A stretch of DNA of 64,000 nt from Nisaea denitrificans DSM 18348 (GTDB lineage: Bacteria > Pseudomonadota > Alphaproteobacteria > Thalassobaculales > Thalassobaculaceae), in contig NZ_KE384531.1 in assembly GCF_000426505.1 (NCBI RefSeq), positions 495,384 through 559,383 on the forward strand. Direction: 5' to 3'. Each line of letters starts with the position of its first letter. The stretch's first letter is position 1. Position numbers and translations under genes: made by a program. This document shows, one piece after another, positions 42,503 through 51,880 of the stretch. The notes beneath the pieces are model-generated. The model saw only the letters and a program-made list of their open reading frames with translations, did not search any database and was not told the origin of the DNA.

Positions 42503-43717
42503 TTAGCCCATCGCCTTCTGCAGGTTCTCGTCCAGTTTGGACAGGAACTGCTGGGTGGTGAGCCAGGGCTGGTCCGGGCTGATCAGCAGCGCCAGATCCT
42601 TGGTCATGTCGCCGGACTCGACTGTGTCGACGCAGACTTTTTCCAGAGCTTCGGCGAACTTCGCCACTTCCGGTGTCTCGTCGAACTTGGCGCGGTAGGC
42701 GAGGCCACGGCTCCAGGCGAAGATCGAGGCGATCGGGTTGGTCGAGGTTTCCTTGCCCTGCTGATGCTGACGGTAGTGACGCGTAACGGTGCCGTGGGCG
42801 GCTTCCGCTTCGACCGTCTTCCCGTCCGGGGTCATCAGCACGGAGGTCATCAGGCCGAGCGAGCCGAAGCCCTGGGCCACGGTGTCGGACTGCACGTCGC
42901 CGTCATAGTTCTTACAGGCCCAGACGAAACCGCCGGACCATTTCATCGCGGCCGCGACCATGTCGTCGATCAGACGGTGCTCGTAGATGATGCCCTTGGC
43001 TTTGAACTTCGACTCGAACTCTTCCTCGAAAACTTCCTGGAACAGGTCCTTGAAGCGGCCGTCATAGGCCTTGAGGATGGTGTTCTTGGTCGAGAGATAG
43101 ACCGGCCAGCCGAGATCGAGACCGTAGTTCAGGCAGGCCCGCGCGAAACCGCGGATCGAGTCGTCCAGGTTGTACATGGACATGGCAACACCGCCACCCG
43201 GGAAGTCGAATACTTCGTGGGTAATGGCATCGCCGCCGTCGGCCGGCTGGAAAGTCATGGTCAGCTTGCCGGGGCCCTTCACTACCATGTCGGTGGCGCG
43301 ATACTGGTCACCAAAGGCGTGACGGCCGATGACGATCGGCTGCGTCCAGCCCGGAACCAGCCGGGGCACGTTCTTGCAGATGATCGGCTGACGGAACACG
43401 GTGCCGCCGAGGATGTTTCGGATGGTGCCGTTCGGCGAGCGCCACATCTTCTTCAGGCCGAATTCCTTAACCCGATCTTCGTCCGGCGTGATGGTCGCGC
43501 ACTTGACGCCGACGCCGTATTCCTTGATCGCGTTCGCGGAGTCGATGGTGATCTGGTCGTTCGTCTCGTCGCGCTTTTCCATACCGAGGTCGTAATATTT
43601 GAGATCGACATCGAGGTACGGAAGGATGAGTTTTTCCTTGATCATCTCCCAGATGATCCGGGTCATCTCGTCGCCGTCGAGCTCGACGATAGGATTTTTG
43701 ACCTTGATCTTCGCCAT
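42503..43717 (-). CDS. icd: NADP-dependent isocitrate dehydrogenase
   Basis: Oxidises isocitrate to 2-oxoglutarate in the TCA cycle. At 404 aa it belongs to the eukaryote-like (type II) class: [20 protein letters not shown] at the N-terminus, [36 protein letters not shown] (substrate-binding Ser and Arg), [20 protein letters not shown], the metal-binding [20 protein letters not shown] and [12 protein letters not shown] (the coenzyme loop). The C-terminus is normal. It stands alone with its own terminator. This class is standard in alphaproteobacteria. Confidence 0.96.
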   Translation of the reverse strand: MAKIKVKNPIVELDGDEMTRIIWEMIKEKLILPYLDVDLKYYDLGMEKRDETNDQITIDSANAIKEYGVGVKCATITPDEDRVKEFGLKKMWRSPNGTIRNILGGTVFRQPIICKNVPRLVPGWTQPIVIGRHAFGDQYRATDMVVKGPGKLTMTFQPADGGDAITHEVFDFPGGGVAMSMYNLDDSIRGFARACLNYGLDLGWPVYLSTKNTILKAYDGRFKDLFQEVFEEEFESKFKAKGIIYEHRLIDDMVAAAMKWSGGFVWACKNYDGDVQSDTVAQGFGSLGLMTSVLMTPDGKTVEAEAAHGTVTRHYRQHQQGKETSTNPIASIFAWSRGLAYRAKFDETPEVAKFAEALEKVCVDTVESGDMTKDLALLISPDQPWLTTQQFLSKLDENLQKAMG

Positions 43718-43847
43718 CTAGCTGGCTCCCTTGTGGATGGATTCTTTTGAGCTGCGGCGGCAAAATATCAGCTAGGCAGCGCAATGCAAGATGCGCGCTA
43801 GGGGCCTGCCGCCGATGTACTAGTCTAAAGCAGGATTTCAGAGACGG

Positions 43848-44432
43848 TTAGACCCACTTTGAGTCCACTTTCCCGTGGCTTACCGGGGCGGCTGCAATCA
43901 TCGGGAAAACATTCTCGACACTGTCCGCGATCTGCAGGATCGACCTGTTCTCGTCTCGTGCAAACCCTGTTTCGACCAGATGATCGACAAGCGCTATCAG
44001 CGGGTCCCAGAACCCGTTGATATTGGCAACTACTACCGGCTTTGCGGAGAGGCCGAGCTGTGTCCAGGTCACAACCTCGAAGGTCTCGTCCATGGTGCCG
44101 AGGCCGCCAGGCAGGATCACGAACGCATCGGAGCGCTCATACATGATCCGCTTACGGTCATGCATGTTGTCGGTGACGATCAGCTCGTTCAGCCCGTCAT
44201 GACCGACTTCATACTCCTGCAGGAACTTCGGGATCACGCCGAGGACAGACGCGCCCGCAGCGAGCGCCGCGTCCGCGGTTATCCCCATCAGGCCGACATG
44301 GCCACCGCCATAGACGAGATCGAATCCGTTCTCGCCGACTAGGGTGCCGAACTGGGTTGCGGCCTGCCGGTAGGCTTCATCGACTCTCCCGGAGGAACCG
44401 CAGAATACGCAGATGGATTTTTTCTCTTTCAT
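43848..44432 (-). CDS. LOG-family protein (TIGR00730)
   Basis: A 194-aa protein with the LOG (lonely guy) family pattern: ICVFCGSSGRVDEAYRQAA, LVYGGGHVGLMGI with the phosphate-binding glycines, DRKRIMYERSDAFVILPGGLGTMDE with the PGGxGTxxE motif (about residues 108-116). Characterised members release free cytokinin-type bases from nucleotide precursors or act as nucleotide phosphoribohydrolases. ATG 44432 is preferred; the frame to 44498 adds 22 non-conserved residues. It is divergent from the LysM gene. Confidence 0.9.
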   Translation of the reverse strand: MKEKKSICVFCGSSGRVDEAYRQAATQFGTLVGENGFDLVYGGGHVGLMGITADAALAAGASVLGVIPKFLQEYEVGHDGLNELIVTDNMHDRKRIMYERSDAFVILPGGLGTMDETFEVVTWTQLGLSAKPVVVANINGFWDPLIALVDHLVETGFARDENRSILQIADSVENVFPMIAAAPVSHGKVDSKWV

Positions 44433-44555
44433 ACGTTCGTCTATCTCACCCTGCAAAGGTTCGGTCAAGTCGCATGAAATCACAGTTTTCCGCTGCATTG
44501 CGCCCGCGATTGTAAGGGTTTATTGTCATCCGACCGCGTGATGGAGTCCCAGAGC

Positions 44556-45716
44556 ATGTTATCGAAGCCGTATCTGATCGGCGCCGCCGGAATCTTGGTA
44601 CTCGTCTTGGCGGGGGGGCTTTTTTACTGGACCAAGGAAGAGGGCGGTTTGCCGCTTCCGGTGCAAACCGCGAGCACGCCAAATCCGACGGTCCCGCCTG
44701 CCCCCGCTGCAAAAGCGCCAGGAACGACGAGCACTCCTGCAACCGCCAAGGCGCCGGAGCCGTCAGTCGAGAAAGCGGATCTGGCAGAGCCGAGCTTCGA
44801 TGTCGTCCGCGTCGATCCGGAAGGCAACACGGTCATAGCGGGTAAGGCGAAGCCGAACGCGAATGTCCGGATCATGGACGGCGAGCAGAAAATCGGCGAG
44901 GTCCAGGCCGACGATAAGGGCGACTGGGTCTTCCTTCCGGAGAAAAAACTACCCTCGGGCAGCAGTGTGCTGACTCTTGAAAGCGATACCGGCAAGGATG
45001 CAGACACTCCGTCCAAGTCCGAGAATGCGGTTGTCGTCGTTATCCCGGAAAAGGGCAAGGACATCGCCGGGCGCGCGAGCAAAGCGACGGAAAAGCCGCT
45101 GGCAATGGTGGTGCCGCGCGATCAGGCATCCAGTGCGCCGACCAAGGTCTTGCAGGCGCCGGCGCCGAAACCTGAGCCCGTAGAGCCGACCGCAGATGCG
45201 CCGAAGGTCAAGTCCTTCCCCGAGACCGCGACGGCAAAGGAGGAGGGAGTTGCTTCCGCGAGTTCCGAGACCAATGTGACGCTCGACGTGATCGATTATG
45301 ATGACTCAGGCGCTGTCGTTTTCAGTGGCAAGACCGCGCCCGATACCGAGGTTCAGGTCTATGTCGACAACGCCTTGGCGGCGCGCGCAACATCCGATGC
45401 CGATGGAAACTGGTCGGCGAAGCCGGAGCAGAATATCGAAGCCGGAACCCATCAGGTGCGAGTCGACAAAGTAACCGCAAGCGGCCAGGTGGTGGCACGG
45501 ATCGAGTTGCCCTTCATTCGGGCCGTGCCGATCATGGGATTGCCGAAAGACTCGGTCGTGATTATACAGCCGGGCAACAACCTCTGGCGGATCGCCAGCC
45601 GGGTCTATGGCTCCGGCTTCCGCTATACCGAGATTTATCAGGCGAACAGCGACCAGATCCGCGATCCCGACCTGATCTATCCGGGCCAGGTCTTTGGGTT
45701 GCCGACAGTCAACTAA
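44556..45716 (+). CDS. LysM protein with Ig-like repeats
   Basis: A 386-aa envelope protein. One N-terminal membrane helix (LIGAAGILVLVLAGGLFYW) leads into a long Pro/Ala/Thr/Glu-rich linker. There are two Ig-like beta modules: RVDPEGNTVIAGKAKPNANVRI (to about GSSVLTLES) and VIDYDDSGAVVFSGKTAPDTEVQV (to about THQVRVDKV). A C-terminal LysM domain follows: GNNLWRIASRVYGSGFRYTEIYQAN and DPDLIYPGQVFGLP. It is probably anchored in the inner membrane with LysM binding peptidoglycan. ATG 44556 has GGAG nine bases upstream; ATG 44541 is an alternative. It lies 15 nt before psd on the same strand and may share its transcript. Confidence 0.8.
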   Translation: MLSKPYLIGAAGILVLVLAGGLFYWTKEEGGLPLPVQTASTPNPTVPPAPAAKAPGTTSTPATAKAPEPSVEKADLAEPSFDVVRVDPEGNTVIAGKAKPNANVRIMDGEQKIGEVQADDKGDWVFLPEKKLPSGSSVLTLESDTGKDADTPSKSENAVVVVIPEKGKDIAGRASKATEKPLAMVVPRDQASSAPTKVLQAPAPKPEPVEPTADAPKVKSFPETATAKEEGVASASSETNVTLDVIDYDDSGAVVFSGKTAPDTEVQVYVDNALAARATSDADGNWSAKPEQNIEAGTHQVRVDKVTASGQVVARIELPFIRAVPIMGLPKDSVVIIQPGNNLWRIASRVYGSGFRYTEIYQANSDQIRDPDLIYPGQVFGLPTVN

Positions 45717-45731
45717 CCGGACGGAAAACAT

Positions 45732-46442
45732 ATGTTAAATCAGCAGGACGACGGCGTTCTGAAGGGGGTATTGGTCCCCGTGGCACGCGAAGGCTACCCG
45801 TTCATCGCCGCCTTCGCGGTGCTGACACTGCTGCTCTATGCCGTTTGGGAGCCGCTGGGCTTTGTCGGTCTCGTGCTGACGATGTGGTGCATCTACTTTT
45901 TCCGTAATCCGGACCGGGTGACCCCGAGCCGCGAAGGGCTGGTCATCACTCCTGCCGACGGTGTGGTTCAGATGATCGTCGATGCGCCGCCGCCGAAGCA
46001 GCTCGACATGGGCGATGAGCCGATGTGCCGGGTCAGTGTCTTCATGAACGTGTTCGATTGCCACGTGAACCGCATTCCGATCGACGGGAAGGTCTGCAAA
46101 CTGGCGTATGTTCCGGGCAAGTTCGTCAACGCCGCTTTCGACAAGGCGAGCGAAGAGAACGAACGGCAGCTGGTCGCGGTCGAGATGAAAGATGGCCGCA
46201 AGGTCGCCTTTGTCCAGATCGCCGGTTTGGTTGCACGTCGCATCATCTGCTATCTTCAAGAAGATCAGGCTGTGCAGGCTGGTGAGCGGTTCGGCCTGAT
46301 CCGCTTTGGTAGTCGGGTCGATGTCTATCTTCCGAAAGGCGTCAATCCTTTGGTTACGGTTGGGCAGCGCGCGGTTGCGGGCGAGACAGTGATTGCCGAT
46401 CTGAATTCCGCCGAGGCGGCGCGTAAGGGCGAGATCCGCTAG
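45732..46442 (+). CDS. psd: Phosphatidylserine decarboxylase
   Basis: A 236-aa short-form (archaeal-type, TIGR00164-like) PSD. It makes phosphatidylethanolamine from phosphatidylserine at the inner membrane. Two hydrophobic segments lie at residues ~20-57. [10 protein letters not shown] and the [11 protein letters not shown] block are family motifs. Self-cleavage at Gly193-Ser194 in [11 protein letters not shown] would generate the pyruvoyl group on the new small-subunit N-terminus. The pathway partner pssA follows 40 nt downstream. Confidence 0.93.
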   Translation: MLNQQDDGVLKGVLVPVAREGYPFIAAFAVLTLLLYAVWEPLGFVGLVLTMWCIYFFRNPDRVTPSREGLVITPADGVVQMIVDAPPPKQLDMGDEPMCRVSVFMNVFDCHVNRIPIDGKVCKLAYVPGKFVNAAFDKASEENERQLVAVEMKDGRKVAFVQIAGLVARRIICYLQEDQAVQAGERFGLIRFGSRVDVYLPKGVNPLVTVGQRAVAGETVIADLNSAEAARKGEIR

Positions 46443-46482
46443 GTACTGGCGGTTCCGACAACTGGACACGGATAAAAGCACC

Positions 46483-47352
46483 ATGATCAGGGGCAGACGG
46501 CGCCGGCTTCCGGTGATTTCGATCAGCAAGCTGATTCCGAACATGATTACGGTCATGGCGTTGTGCGCCGGGCTGTCCGGGGTCCGGTTCGCCCTGAACG
46601 AGCAATGGACGTTGGCTGTCGGCGCCATCGCTGTCGCTGCTATTCTGGACACGCTCGACGGCAGCATGGCCCGGCTCCTGAAGGGCCAGAGCAAGTTCGG
46701 CGCCGAGCTCGACTCGCTCGGCGACTTCATCAGCTTCGGCGTCTCACCGGCGCTAATCCTGTTCCTCTGGTCGACCCAGGAACTGAAAAGCTTCGGCTGG
46801 ATGGCGGCCCTGTTCTTCGCCACCTGCATGGCGCTGCGTCTGGCCCGCTTCAACACGAAGACCGAAGATCCCACGCTGCCGCCCTTCACCTACCGCTTCT
46901 TTACCGGGGTGCCGGCGCCGGCTGCCGCCGGCCTGGGGCTGCTGCCCCTGATTCTGAGTTTTGAGGTGGATTTCGGCTTCCTGCACCAGCCGCACTTCCT
47001 CGCGATCTGGCAGGTTGTTGTCGGCCTGCTGATGGTCTCGCAGGTCCCGACCTATTCCTTCAAAGGCGTCCGGGTGCCGCAGAAACTGGTGCTACCGCTT
47101 CTGATCGTGGTTGGCGGCTGTGTTGCCTGGCTGGTCAGCGCTCCCTGGCAGTTCTTTGCGGCTTTTATCACCACCTACCTGCTGTCACTTCCGCTCAGCT
47201 ACCGCTCTTATCTGCGTTTGCAGCGGAAAGTGGACGAAAGCGATGACGTCCCGTCTGGCGCGTCCCCCGAGAACAAAGCCGACGAGTCGCCGAAAGACAG
47301 CTCGGCCGCTGATCCTGCCAATGTGACGCCGATCGGCAAGGCGAAGCCTTAA
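46483..47352 (+). CDS. pssA: CDP-diacylglycerol-serine O-phosphatidyltransferase
   Basis: A 289-aa membrane enzyme making phosphatidylserine from CDP-DAG and serine. The CDP-alcohol phosphotransferase motif D-G-x2-A-R-x8-G-x3-D-x3-D is intact: Asp59, Gly60, Ala63, Arg64, Gly73, Asp77, Asp81. About eight hydrophobic segments follow. The last ~35 residues are a hydrophilic, charged tail that may be disordered. It supplies the substrate of the psd product. Its stop codon lies inside a perfect palindrome shared with the convergent gene. Confidence 0.93.
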   Translation: MIRGRRRRLPVISISKLIPNMITVMALCAGLSGVRFALNEQWTLAVGAIAVAAILDTLDGSMARLLKGQSKFGAELDSLGDFISFGVSPALILFLWSTQELKSFGWMAALFFATCMALRLARFNTKTEDPTLPPFTYRFFTGVPAPAAAGLGLLPLILSFEVDFGFLHQPHFLAIWQVVVGLLMVSQVPTYSFKGVRVPQKLVLPLLIVVGGCVAWLVSAPWQFFAAFITTYLLSLPLSYRSYLRLQRKVDESDDVPSGASPENKADESPKDSSAADPANVTPIGKAKP

Positions 47353-47361
47353 GGCTTCGCC
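47340..47361. other. Perfect 22-bp palindrome at the pssA/convergent-gene junction
   Basis: GGCGAAGCCTT is followed by its exact reverse complement, with no spacer. It spans the pssA stop (47350-47352) and ends at the stop of the gene on the other strand. As RNA it could form a bidirectional hairpin with a small loop; no T-run follows. Confidence 0.45.
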
Positions 47362-48087
47362 CTAGCCCGCTACCGCCGTGCGCGCAAGGTAAACCGTCTG
47401 TGTGAAGGGGCGGTCTTGCAGCGGGTTGTGGAATGATACCGGTTCGGCCCAGGCTTCGGCGAACACGTCTGAAAGCCGCTCGGTGAAGGCCGGATCTGGA
47501 CCGTCGTCCGACCAGAGGCCGAAGATGCCGCCGGGCTGGAGATGCGCTGCGAGGGCGCTGAGCCCTTCGGGGCCGTAAAATCCGGCACTGCGGTTGTCGA
47601 GCAGAGCTTCGGGCGAATGGTCGATATCCACCAGGATGGCGTCGAACCGGCGGCCGGGGGCGTTGGGATCGAACCCGGCCATGCTGGCTGCTCCGGCGAA
47701 GAAGTCTCCCTGCACCAGCTTACAGCGGGCGTCGTCCGCCACCGCCGTGCCGAGCGGTAGCAGCCCGGCGCGGTGCCAGTCGATCACAGCCTCCAGCATA
47801 TCGATCACTAACAGCGAGCCGACGCTGTCATGCTCCAGGACGGCCTTAGCCGTGTAGCCAAGGCCGAGCCCGCCGACCAGGATGTCGAGCTTGTCACCGG
47901 TGAGTGCAGCAAGTCCCAGCCTGGCGAGGGCGATCTCGGAGACCGTGAACAGGCTGGACATGAGGTGCTCGTCGCCGAGCATGATCTCGAAGACATCGAC
48001 TCCGAGCGACAGCTCGCGCCGTCGCCGGAGACTGATGGGGCCGATCGGCGTGGGCCGATAGTCCAATTCTTCGAAATACAAGCTCAT
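47362..48087 (-). CDS. Spermidine synthase-like Rossmann protein
   Basis: A 241-aa protein with the spermidine synthase-like fold: ELSLGVDVFEIMLGDEHLMSS, then DILVGGLGLGYTAKAVL (motif I), LLVIDMLEAVIDWHR (motif II), RFDAILVDIDHSPEALL with the acidic active-site region, and GGIFGLWSDDGPDPAF. The N-terminal beta domain of true spermidine synthases is short here, so the reaction may differ. It is annotated as a polyamine-synthase-like protein only. It converges on pssA and follows prfB by 52 nt in the opposite transcription sense of pssA. Confidence 0.75.
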   Translation of the reverse strand: MSLYFEELDYRPTPIGPISLRRRRELSLGVDVFEIMLGDEHLMSSLFTVSEIALARLGLAALTGDKLDILVGGLGLGYTAKAVLEHDSVGSLLVIDMLEAVIDWHRAGLLPLGTAVADDARCKLVQGDFFAGAASMAGFDPNAPGRRFDAILVDIDHSPEALLDNRSAGFYGPEGLSALAAHLQPGGIFGLWSDDGPDPAFTERLSDVFAEAWAEPVSFHNPLQDRPFTQTVYLARTAVAG

Positions 48088-48139
48088 GGGCTCGCGAACC
48101 TCCTCGGAGCCAGCGGCTCTTTTGCCTGACCTGACCGGA

Positions 48140-49262
48140 TTAATCCGGCGTGCTGGCGTTCCCGTCGCCTAGTTTCTGGGCCAGTGAGGCTTCCAGGAAC
48201 TGGTCGATATCGCCATCAAGCACGGCCTGTGTCGCAGAGGTCTCCACGTTGGTCCGCAGGTCCTTCACCATCTGATAGGGCTGCAGCACGTAAGAGCGGA
48301 TCTGGTGGCCCCAGCCGATATCGGATTTTCCGGCCTCGATCTCGGTTGCCTCATCCTCGCGCCGTTGTAGCTCCGCCTCGTAGAGACGGGCTTTCAGCAT
48401 GTCCATGGCAGTTGCCCGGTTGCGATGCTGGGAGCGGTCGTTCTGGCACTGCGCAACGATACCGGTTGCGAGGTGGGTAATACGGACGGCCGAATCGGTC
48501 CGGTTGACGTGCTGCCCACCGGCGCCAGAGGCACGGTAGGTGTCGACCCGGATGTCCTTGTCTTCGATCACGATCTCGATGCTGTCATCGATCACGGGAT
48601 AGACCCAGATGCTGGAAAAGCTGGTATGGCGGCGCGCGGCACTGTCATAGGGCGAGATCCGCACCAGGCGATGAACGCCGCTCTCTGTCTTCAACCAGCC
48701 ATAGGCATTATGTCCGCTGACCTTGATCGTGGCGGATTTCAGCCCGGCTTCTTCACCGGCGCTTTCTTCCAGCCACTCGACCTTGTAGCCGTGGCTCTCG
48801 CACCAGCGCGTATACATGCGCAGCAGCATCGAGGCCCAGTCCTGGGCTTCCGTTCCGCCGGCGCCTGCATGGACTTCGAGATAGCAGTCGAAGCCATCCG
48901 CCTCGCCGGAGAGCAGGCTCTCGATCTGGCGTTTTTCGCAGACTTCCTTGAGGTTGAGGATCGTTGCCTCGGCTTCGGCGACGATATCGGCATCCTCTTC
49001 CATCTCACCAAGTTCGATAAGCTCGACGGCGTCGGCGAGGTCCTGTTCGAGTTGCGTGACGTCGTTCAGGTTTTTCTCAAGCTGGGTCCGTTCGCGCATC
49101 AGTTTCTGTGCGCGGTTGGCATCGTCCCAGAGGCTCTGATCCTCGACGAGGGCGTTCAGCTCCGAAAGGCGGACATGGGAAACATCCCAGTCAAAGATGC
49201 CTCCTCAGCAGCTCTATCGACTGCTTGATCTCTTCGGCGGTTGCGGTGATCTCGGCACGCAT
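48140..49262 (-). CDS. prfB: Peptide chain release factor 2 (with programmed +1 frameshift)
   Basis: Full length is 373 aa made by +1 frameshifting. The first frame gives 23 codons ([19 protein letters not shown] to RRHL), ending in CTT TGA at 49191-49196. Skipping the T puts the ribosome on GAC TGG and the frame that runs to 48140. The main part has [18 protein letters not shown], the GGQ-containing [21 protein letters not shown] (catalytic GGQ), and the RF2-type SPF-equivalent anticodon region. RF2 recognises UGA and UAA, so the in-frame UGA is the autoregulatory sensor. It is transcribed after mrcA in the same direction. Confidence 0.96.
49190..49205 (-). promoter_or_regulatory. prfB programmed frameshift site
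   Basis: Reading the minus strand: AGG AGG CAT CTT TGA C. This combines an internal Shine-Dalgarno (49200-49205) three bases before the slippery CTT-TGA-C, the classic layout. Low RF2 favours the shift and so raises RF2. Confidence 0.95.
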
Positions 49263-49305
49263 GGCCGACGCACTCCCTGATTGGATTGGAAAGAGGTGGG
49301 CGCTC

Positions 49306-51789
49306 TTAATATAGCCCGGAGCCGCGTCCCGCAACCGGGGCCGTGTTGCCGGGACCGGCAGAACCCCATCCGGCGGTATCCCCGCCGAACACGATCTCGC
49401 TTTCGCCGGTCGGCTCAGTGCCGCTCTTGAAGCTCTCCACCATGACATCTCGGTCACCCGGAAGGGCGAGGGCGCCGGTCGCAACGTTGATCCGGACCTT
49501 GCGGACGCCCGGCGGAATCCGGAACGGAATCGAGGGCTGGTCGGCGAGCGCCTTCTCCATGAAATGCTTGAACAGGGGAGCGGCGACATTGGAGCCGGTA
49601 TCCCGGGGGCCCAGCGTTTTGGGTTGGTCAAAGCCGACAAAGGCGCCGACCGCAAGGTCGGGCGTGAAGCCGATGAACCAGGTATCGACATTGTCGTTCG
49701 TCGTCCCGGTCTTGCCGGCGAGCGGCTTTCCGATGGTGGAGATCCGCCGGCCGGTACCGCGCTTCACAACGCCTTCCAGCATGCTGACCATCTGATAGGC
49801 CGAGGCCGGATCGGCGACCTGCTCGCGGGTATCTGGAATTGTCGGCACCGGTTCGATCCGCCAGCGGCTGGTGATGCAGCCGTTACAATTTCGTGCGTCA
49901 TGGCGGAAGATGGTGCGGCCGTTTCGGTCCTGCACCCGGTCGATCAGGGTCGGGACGACCCGTTTGCCCCCATTTACCAGCATGGAATAGGCCGTGGTCA
50001 TTCGGATCAAGGTGGTCTCCCCGGCGCCGAGCGCCATGGAGAGATGTTTCGGCATGGCATCATCAATGCCGAAACGACGGGCATAGTCGGTAACGAGATC
50101 CATGCCGATGGTCTGCGCCAGACGCACCGTCATCAGGTTCCGGGATTTTTCGATACCCAGCCGCATCGGGCTCGGACCGTAGAATTTCTTGGTGTAGTTC
50201 GCCGGTTTCCATTTCCCGAGGCCGGGCCCCTGGTCGATCACGAAGGGCGCATCCAGGATCCGGGTCGCCGGGGTATAACCGTTGTCGAGCGCCGCCAGAT
50301 AGATGAAAGGCTTGAAGGCGGACCCGGGTTGCCGTTCAGCCTGGGTTACCCGGTTGAACTGGCTGTCTCGGAAACTCCAGCCGCCGCTGAGCGCCAGCAC
50401 ACGGCCCGTATGCGGGTCCATGGCGACAAGGCCGCCTTCGACATTCGGAACCTGACGCAGGGTATAGGTACTCGGCGGATATTCGTTACCGTCGTCGTCC
50501 TTGGTGACGGGTTCGACGAAGATCACGTCACCCGGTGTCAGGACGTTGGAGGCACTCTTCACGCTGCCGCCAACCCTCTGCTTCTCTTGCCATTCCCGTG
50601 CCCAGGTCATTTCGCCGAGGGGGATCGTGCCAAAGGAGCCGTCCTCGAAGCCGATCTGCACCTGCTTGTCGTCGACGATCAGGGCAAGCGCTTTGCGCCA
50701 GCCAGGCAGAGCACTTTCCGATACCTGAAATTCCCCGAGCGCATCTCCCCAGCCGGCCACGACGTCGATCCGGCCGAGCGGCCCGCGCCAGCCGTGGCGG
50801 CGGTCGTAATGTATCAATCCCCAGTGCAGGGCCTCATCCGCGATGCGTTGCAGCTTCGGGTCAAGCGTAGTGCGCACGGAGAGGCCGCCTTCATAGAGGC
50901 CGTCTTCGCCGAACCGGTCGACCAGCCAGCGCCGGACCTCTTCGGCAAAATAATCAGCCTGCGCGACCTCGGTCACCGTCCGTTTCTGCGTGGTGAGCGG
51001 CTGGCCCTTTGCCATCTCCGCGTCCTCTGCGGTGATGAAGCCGTTTTCCAGCATCTGACCGATCACCCAGTTACGCCGGCCAAGCGCGGCGTCGTGATCC
51101 TGCTCCGGGTGGTAATTGTTCGGGGCCTTCGGAAGCGCTGCCAGATAGGCGGACTCGGCGATGCTCAACTCGTCCAGGCTCTTGTCGAAATAGTTCAGGG
51201 CTGCCGCCGCCACTCCATAGGAGCGCAGGCCCAGATAAATCTCGTTCAGATAGAGTTCGAGGATCCGGTCCTTGCTGATCGCGCGCTCGATCCGCAGCGC
51301 CAGAATGGCTTCCTTGGCCTTGCGTTCGATAGAAACTTCGTTGGTCAGCAGGAAGTTCTTCGCCACCTGCTGAGTGATGGTCGAGGCCCCTCGGGGGCGC
51401 CGGTTCTGGGCGAGATTTCGCACATTGTCGATCACGGCCTTCGCAAGGCCGATGAAATCGATGCCCGGGTGGCTGTAGAAATTCTTGTCCTCGGCCGAGA
51501 GGAAGGCCTTGATGACCCTGCGCGGCATCGCGTCGATCGGCACGAAAACCCTGCGCTGGCGGGCGTATTCGCTGAGCAGGCGCCCGTCGCCCGCATGCAC
51601 TCGGGTCATGACCGGAGGCTCATAATCGGCGAGCTGCTTATAATCCGGCAGCCCGCGGCCAAAATGGTGCAAGCCCCACAGCACGCCGCCAACGGCGATC
51701 ACGCAGCCGATCAGAAACGTCGAGAACAGAACTAAAACCCAGCGCATGCGCCGATTGATGCCTCCGGTTGCGCAGCCGTTGGGCTGCAT
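49306..51789 (-). CDS. mrcA: Penicillin-binding protein 1A
   Basis: An 827-aa bifunctional peptidoglycan synthase. The N-terminal inner-membrane helix is VLVLFSTFLIGCVIAVGGVLWG. The GT51 transglycosylase domain has EDKNFYSHPGID (catalytic Glu100), RGASTITQQVAKNFLL and ERKAKEAILALRIE. The transpeptidase domain has PGSAFKPF (Ser about 489, SxxK), SRNLM and KTGTTND (about 691). An OB-like segment lies between. It follows the amidase gene by 91 nt on the same strand and precedes prfB. The start could also be ATG 51747 (MRWVLV). Confidence 0.95.
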   Translation of the reverse strand: MQPNGCATGGINRRMRWVLVLFSTFLIGCVIAVGGVLWGLHHFGRGLPDYKQLADYEPPVMTRVHAGDGRLLSEYARQRRVFVPIDAMPRRVIKAFLSAEDKNFYSHPGIDFIGLAKAVIDNVRNLAQNRRPRGASTITQQVAKNFLLTNEVSIERKAKEAILALRIERAISKDRILELYLNEIYLGLRSYGVAAAALNYFDKSLDELSIAESAYLAALPKAPNNYHPEQDHDAALGRRNWVIGQMLENGFITAEDAEMAKGQPLTTQKRTVTEVAQADYFAEEVRRWLVDRFGEDGLYEGGLSVRTTLDPKLQRIADEALHWGLIHYDRRHGWRGPLGRIDVVAGWGDALGEFQVSESALPGWRKALALIVDDKQVQIGFEDGSFGTIPLGEMTWAREWQEKQRVGGSVKSASNVLTPGDVIFVEPVTKDDDGNEYPPSTYTLRQVPNVEGGLVAMDPHTGRVLALSGGWSFRDSQFNRVTQAERQPGSAFKPFIYLAALDNGYTPATRILDAPFVIDQGPGLGKWKPANYTKKFYGPSPMRLGIEKSRNLMTVRLAQTIGMDLVTDYARRFGIDDAMPKHLSMALGAGETTLIRMTTAYSMLVNGGKRVVPTLIDRVQDRNGRTIFRHDARNCNGCITSRWRIEPVPTIPDTREQVADPASAYQMVSMLEGVVKRGTGRRISTIGKPLAGKTGTTNDNVDTWFIGFTPDLAVGAFVGFDQPKTLGPRDTGSNVAAPLFKHFMEKALADQPSIPFRIPPGVRKVRINVATGALALPGDRDVMVESFKSGTEPTGESEIVFGGDTAGWGSAGPGNTAPVAGRGSGLY

Positions 51790-51880
51790 GCCAAGCGCAG
51801 AATACTACTTTTAATGTGACATAATTGTGCGCGATGTCATGTGGCTATCGCGTGAAGGAAAATCACGGGGGTTTTTGAAA

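Noticed and set aside
42296-43750. 484-codon open frame opposite icd
   Set aside because: icd is clearly the real gene; the antisense frame is a composition effect.
48140-49099. prfB starting at 49099 as a 319-aa protein
   Set aside because: It would lack the conserved N-terminal RF2 domain, which is present upstream in a second frame with the standard frameshift site.
49564-51735. 723-codon open frame on the plus strand
   Set aside because: It is antisense to mrcA, whose motifs are complete; the translation has no family features. GC-rich coding sequence often leaves the opposite strand open.
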